Positions 12,513 through 16,161 of a stretch of DNA of 16,161 bases are shown piece after piece (the stretch's first letter is position 1; every line of letters starts with the position of its first letter). Both the position numbers and the translations under genes were made by a program. The notes beneath the pieces were generated by a model. That model ran no database searches. It was not told the DNA's origin and saw only the letters and a program-made list of their open reading frames with translations. This stretch comes from an uncultured Collinsella sp. (GTDB lineage Bacteria > Actinomycetota > Coriobacteriia > Coriobacteriales > Coriobacteriaceae): assembly GCA_900550965.1 (NCBI GenBank), contig URUC01000043.1:1-16161 (forward strand), in the 5' to 3' direction.

Positions 12513-14008
12513 GAGTTTCTCCTTTGGGACGTGTCGTTGGCGTTAAGCGGAATGGATACCGTAAGCGTAAAGGGCGGGGTGGCGTGGACCTCTAGGCTGC
12601 CACCCAGATCTTGCGCGACATGCCTCATACCTGGGATTCCCGTTCCCTCGCGATACGATACGGGGGCCGGGGACCCGTCGTTAGAAATCGTCATGTGCGC
12701 GACGGCGTCAGCATCCGTCCTCTCCTGCCACAAGCGCACATGGACCCGATGCGCCTGCGCATGCTTGGTGGCGTTGGTCGAGGCCTCGCGGATAATCTGC
12801 AAAAAGGCAGCGGCGACACGCGCGTCCTCAGGCAGCGCACCCTCAACATCGATCTGCACGCTCACCAGGCCAAAAGCATGGACGATATCGCCCAGTTGCT
12901 CTGCCGGTTCGGTGTCGCCCCCGCTGCGCAGATCGGCAGCGATTGAGCGCAGCAGCGGGTCGATCTGCTCGAGCGACTCGTCGTCCAAGCGCCCCTCCTC
13001 CAAATAGCGATGGAGGATGGACAGACGCTGCCCGATCACGTCGTGCACGCGGGCGCGCATACGCAGATAGGCCGCATTGCCAGCAACCTTTTTGACTTCT
13101 TCGATCTGGGCCTGGAGCTCTTGGCCCGCAAGCTCAAGCAGGTGGTTGGCCTGCGCCAGGCGGTCATGCGCATGCGCATACTCTGTCACATCCAGACCGA
13201 TTATGCGCTCGAACGAACGGCCCGAGACCATAACGCCATCGCACACAAACAGGCGAATCTCGGCGGGAGAAACCTCGACCACCGCACGCGCCTCACCAAA
13301 GCGGTCCAGGTTGATCCGCACGCGGTTCTTACCGCCTTCGGGCATTTGCATGCTGAGCTTGCGCAGGTCGTTCCATGTACCGCTCATATCGCCTAGGTCG
13401 GTGGGCATATGAAGCTCCACCAGGTTTTTACGCATGCAGCGGTTCATGAGCAGTGGACGGCCCCTCGAGTCCAGATACAGGATGCCCACGGGAATCACGT
13501 TGATGGTTTCGATCGTCGAGAACGCGGTGATATCCTCCTGGCGGTTACGGACGTCCATCAAGAGCGCCGCGACGGAACGGAACAGGAAGAACGCTCCCTC
13601 TGCGATAAGGACAACGGCCCACACCGAGCCCATGGCAAAAACCACCGGCGGTGTCACGGCGCCAACAAGCAGCAGCTCGGCCAGCATGACAGGGCGACGA
13701 TAGTGCACCATAAGGACCACGCCATAGGCAAAGATCGCGGCATTGAGCCACAGCACTCCGCCCATTGCCCTGGCGCAAACGTCAAGCGGCGCCACCAGAT
13801 ACGAGCCAGACGACGCGAATAAGATGAGCGCCGAAATCATCAGGTGAAGCACAAGGCTCGTCTCGTAGGCGCAAATCACCTTACGGTTATAGGACGAGCG
13901 GCGCGATGCGATGAGCGGGACGTGGATCATCTGCAGACACGCAGCCAGGGCAAAGATAACATCGAGCGCAACGATTTGGGGAAGGATGAACGAAATCTGC
14001 ATCGTCAC
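12509..14008 (-). CDS. Membrane histidine kinase, HisKA_3/NarX-like
   Basis: This 499-residue protein starts with an N-terminal membrane domain of about five or six helices (within 8-150; for example ILPQIVALDVIFALAACLQMI, LVLHLMISALILFASSG, VLWLNAAIFAYGVVLMVHY). A PAS-like segment follows (about 160-280: VIPVGILYLDSRGRPLLMNRCM ... ERIIGLDVTEYAHAHDRL). A coiled linker leads to the dimerisation region with the phosphate-accepting His322 in VHDVIGQRLSIL. The ATPase domain has its N box at REASTNATKHAQ (N412), NDG (443-445) and GTGIPGM (455-461). It probably starts at GTG 14008, overlapping the previous stop as GTGA; an ATG two codons on (14002) is also possible. It is the obvious kinase for the downstream regulator. 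The stimulus is unknown. Confidence 0.9.
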   Translation of the reverse strand: MTMQISFILPQIVALDVIFALAACLQMIHVPLIASRRSSYNRKVICAYETSLVLHLMISALILFASSGSYLVAPLDVCARAMGGVLWLNAAIFAYGVVLMVHYRRPVMLAELLLVGAVTPPVVFAMGSVWAVVLIAEGAFFLFRSVAALLMDVRNRQEDITAFSTIETINVIPVGILYLDSRGRPLLMNRCMRKNLVELHMPTDLGDMSGTWNDLRKLSMQMPEGGKNRVRINLDRFGEARAVVEVSPAEIRLFVCDGVMVSGRSFERIIGLDVTEYAHAHDRLAQANHLLELAGQELQAQIEEVKKVAGNAAYLRMRARVHDVIGQRLSILHRYLEEGRLDDESLEQIDPLLRSIAADLRSGGDTEPAEQLGDIVHAFGLVSVQIDVEGALPEDARVAAAFLQIIREASTNATKHAQAHRVHVRLWQERTDADAVAHMTISNDGSPAPVSYREGTGIPGMRHVAQDLGGSLEVHATPPFTLTVSIPLNANDTSQRRNS

Positions 14009-15888
14009 TCACCCGCCCTCGGCATCAAGACGATCATGCGCAGCTGGCCGGGCTCGCCCTCAAGGCGGTATGCCACGTTGCGCCCTTGCAGAGCGCTTTC
14101 GAGCTCTTGCGCAGCGGGCGTCTGCGAAAGATCTTCATCATCGTTGGAAAAAAGCGTGGCGCGCAGCTCGACACTGCACCGGTCATGGTCGCCCAAGTGA
14201 TACATAAGCGCCGGATGGTCGGTGGTGTAGGCAAAAAACGCAAAGTCATACACGCAGTCGTACAGGGCGCTTACCGTACTGGCGTGCATCGGGCGCCGTA
14301 TGGCGATAATCGAGGCGCAATCGACATCGATGGTGCGCAGGTCACTTGCGAGCTCGTTGGCGATGAGCTGAATGCGGTCGCGGTCAAAACCGCTCTCCCC
14401 GTGCTGTGCCAACGTGAGCGACCCCTTGCGTTTGCAATAGGCGACGAGCATCTTGGCGCGCTGCAGCATGCGGTAACGCTCGTGCGAAGATGCCTCATCG
14501 GTCAACGGCGGCAGCGAGCTCAACAGGTCGTACATCCCTTCGAGCGCACGGGCAAGCGCTTGGTCCACGTCTTGGACCAGTAAGGTCTCGGCCTCTTGGT
14601 CTGCCAGATGCGTCTTAAGGTCGTAGTCGGCGGCGAGCAGCTCGTTTTGGCGCTGCAGCTCCATGCGACGATGCGCCAGCTCGCGATTGAGCTCGTTGAG
14701 CTCCGAGACGTCCTGGGCAAGCAGGGCCGATCCGCCCAGCAGTGGAAAGGCACGGTACATTACATCGGGATCGGACGCCACGGCAAAGGCATGGGCATGC
14801 CCGTGTTCCTGGGCCCGCAGCTCTTCGCACACGCCCGCCGGCATTGGCTTTGACACCGGTGTGGCATAGACTTCCTGCAGGTCGCGCGTTAGAACTTTGA
14901 GGTCGAGCGGCAAGGTATCGAAGATGCCAGCAATGTCGTGATATGACGGAATGACACCGCAATCGAGACAGATTTCCATCGCCACCACGCACAGGACGCA
15001 ATAGACGAGCGAAAAGTTGAGCCTCCATGCCCAGGGCACGCGCAGAGCATACGAGATGGCAAAGAATGCGCCACCCAGCAGTACGAGCGCCGCCGTGCCC
15101 GAGAAACGCTGGATGCGAAAGGACGAGGACCGGCCCACCAGGATAAAAAAGGCAACGAAGTTAAAGGCTGTCCATACCAGAACGGTACCGTAGCCCCAAC
15201 CATATGTGTAATCGTTGCTCCAGGTTCCACTCGATCGATCGAAATGGAAGACCTGCTGATGAACATCGTTAGTAAGCACAAAGCCGATAAGCAGGACAGC
15301 CATGACCCACAAAACGGTGCGGTACCGACGCCCCATACGATGCTGTTCCAAACCCGCGAGGCGCAGACCGCACAGCTGGTAGATCAGCGGAATGAGCGTC
15401 ATGGGCACGTAGTACAGGTACCAGAGCACGGTGGCATAGAACGGCGTGAACGACTTATATTTGAGGATGACCTCGATCATCCACAGGGCACAAATGGCGG
15501 CGATGGCAACAAGGCGGCGGCGCAAGACGTAGTCCAAGCAGCGTAGGTACGCCAACACACCCCAGATTGAAAATGCAATTGCGGCGACAAGCAGCGGGAG
15601 AGAGCTCGAGTGGACGAGCGCATCCACGACCTCTTCGGACACCTCGCTATAGGCGGGCACGGTGTTGGAAAGCTTGGGGTCGGAGGCAAACAGTGCCGGC
15701 AAGACTGCCAAAAGCATAAGGAACAGCGCGGTAATGGCGCCGGCGATAACAAAGACGCGGTGGCGATACACGCCATGCGATATTCCAACAAGGAATCGCG
15801 GCATGGCGAAGAGCCTGCCGCCCCTAAGATCCGCCACGGGCGCGGATCGGGCGGTCGCGTGGCCGATATGTCGCTCGCGGGTACCCAT
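14005..15888 (-). CDS. 7TM sensor protein with no recognisable kinase core
   Basis: This 627-residue protein has about eight hydrophobic segments within residues 44-310. The TNDVHQQVFHF motif (206-216) followed by YTYGWGYGTVLVW is like the N-terminal 7TM sensor domain of histidine kinases (HisKA_7TM). Residues 310-395 may be PAS-like, and 392-450 a coiled coil (VSELNELNRELAHRRMELQRQNELL). The rest is helical then beta-rich, where dimerisation and ATPase domains would be expected, but I find no H-box, N-box or glycine-rich motif. It may be a degenerate kinase or a pure signal-receiving partner. The stop overlaps the kinase start. The upstream ATG (15888) has no Shine-Dalgarno; with TACACT 10 bases upstream the mRNA could be nearly leaderless. 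An internal ATG at 15804 (28 codons in) is an alternative and starts nearer the first helix. Confidence 0.8.
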   Translation of the reverse strand: MGTRERHIGHATARSAPVADLRGGRLFAMPRFLVGISHGVYRHRVFVIAGAITALFLMLLAVLPALFASDPKLSNTVPAYSEVSEEVVDALVHSSSLPLLVAAIAFSIWGVLAYLRCLDYVLRRRLVAIAAICALWMIEVILKYKSFTPFYATVLWYLYYVPMTLIPLIYQLCGLRLAGLEQHRMGRRYRTVLWVMAVLLIGFVLTNDVHQQVFHFDRSSGTWSNDYTYGWGYGTVLVWTAFNFVAFFILVGRSSSFRIQRFSGTAALVLLGGAFFAISYALRVPWAWRLNFSLVYCVLCVVAMEICLDCGVIPSYHDIAGIFDTLPLDLKVLTRDLQEVYATPVSKPMPAGVCEELRAQEHGHAHAFAVASDPDVMYRAFPLLGGSALLAQDVSELNELNRELAHRRMELQRQNELLAADYDLKTHLADQEAETLLVQDVDQALARALEGMYDLLSSLPPLTDEASSHERYRMLQRAKMLVAYCKRKGSLTLAQHGESGFDRDRIQLIANELASDLRTIDVDCASIIAIRRPMHASTVSALYDCVYDFAFFAYTTDHPALMYHLGDHDRCSVELRATLFSNDDEDLSQTPAAQELESALQGRNVAYRLEGEPGQLRMIVLMPRAGE

Positions 15889-15970
15889 AGTGCTTTTAGT
15901 GTACCGACAGGCGGGCCCAAAAAGCGGGCCACATGTCCCAAAATCCGCCGACGGCGAGGGACGTCGCCAG

Positions 15971-16004
15971 CGACTAGTCGTTTAAGAACGTCCCCAATGA
16001 CTAA
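15971..16004. repeat. Degenerate half-arm of the hairpin repeat
   Basis: TTTAAGAACGTCCCCAATGACT-type sequence (15981-16002) matches the right arm and flank of the hairpin at 7266-7287 with one mismatch. It is preceded by the palindrome CGACTAGTCG (15971-15980); ACTAGTC also follows the hairpin at 7285-7291. It sits just before copy B. The wider stretch 15889-15970, upstream of the sensor gene, holds another small palindrome, GGCGAGGGACGTCGCC near 15952, and no gene. Confidence 0.65.
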
Positions 16005-16009
16005 GACAA

Positions 16010-16123
16010 AACGAGCGAGGATTTTTGGACGCCCAAATGGCGAGAGTGGATAATCTCCCACTTTGAGCCCACAAACAGGCTAAAAACGGGAGATTATCCA
16101 CTCTCATTCTGCGGGTACTCATT
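16010..16123. repeat. Interspersed palindromic repeat, copy B
   Basis: This is the second 114-base unit, in the same orientation as copy A, with seven substitutions. The 18-bp arms (16042-16059 and 16088-16105) are unchanged. Four of the seven differences fall in the 28-base loop, where the inner stem becomes AGCC...GGCT instead of GCCTG...CAGGC, so a small inner fold is kept. It lies upstream of the sensor operon. Confidence 0.85.
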
Positions 16124-16143
16124 TAAGTACGTCCCCAATGAGT
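16117..16143. repeat. Single hairpin arm after copy B
   Basis: Positions 16117-16141 are identical to the 25-base right arm at 7261-7285, but here the arm is attached directly to the GCGGGT end of the 114-base unit and no left arm is present. The following GAGTGCTTTCACTTC resembles the GAGTAGTTTCACTCA loop region of copy A. Confidence 0.75.
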
Positions 16144-16161
16144 GCTTTCACTTCTTTTAAC

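Overview
The window is high-GC bacterial chromosome with tightly packed genes, strong GGAGG-type ribosome binding sites and zinc-ribbon, PTS and LuxR-type two-component genes. Together with the interspersed GAGAGTGGATAATCTCCC palindromes between genes, this suggests a gut Coriobacteriia such as Collinsella. That assignment is an inference from style; no rRNA or marker gene is present.

Layout. (1) 1-574: the 3' part of an IS110-family insertion sequence, much GC-richer than the rest and rich in AGG arginine codons, followed by a tandem repeat and a long hairpin. (2) 709-7076: a carbohydrate-use locus. On the minus strand are a DUF4038/apiosidase-like glycoside hydrolase and a PTS IIB-IIC permease whose IIB and IIC parts lie in different frames and meet at an ATGA overlap. 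On the plus strand, divergently, are a cytoplasmic alpha/beta-hydrolase esterase and a DUF1593 nucleoside-hydrolase-like protein. The roughly 490-base divergent region is AT-rich and carries several GTTTAC/TAAACA palindromes that look like operators of one regulator. (3) 7121-7285: a 114-base interspersed palindromic repeat joined to a 25-bp perfect hairpin. (4) 7410-11697: an apparent four-gene envelope-stress-like island on the plus strand: a DUF4428 zinc-ribbon protein, a YdjG-like double zinc-ribbon membrane protein, a YdjI-like SPFH protein with two C-terminal zinc ribbons, and a lipoprotein. (5) 11746-11850: two back-to-back hairpin terminators between convergent genes. (6) 11889-15888, minus strand: a translationally coupled three-gene signalling operon (7TM-type sensor with no recognisable kinase core, membrane histidine kinase, NarL/LuxR response regulator). 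(7) 15971-16143: a second copy of the 114-base repeat with associated half-hairpins.

Working model (inference): the carbohydrate locus imports a sugar or glycoside through the PTS and processes it inside the cell, since none of its three hydrolases shows a signal peptide. The YdjG/YdjI-like genes resemble the Bacillus ydjGHI set associated with PspA, but without PspA or YdjH and with an added DUF4428 protein and lipoprotein. This island and the split PTS are the most interesting parts. No tRNA, rRNA or CRISPR array was seen.
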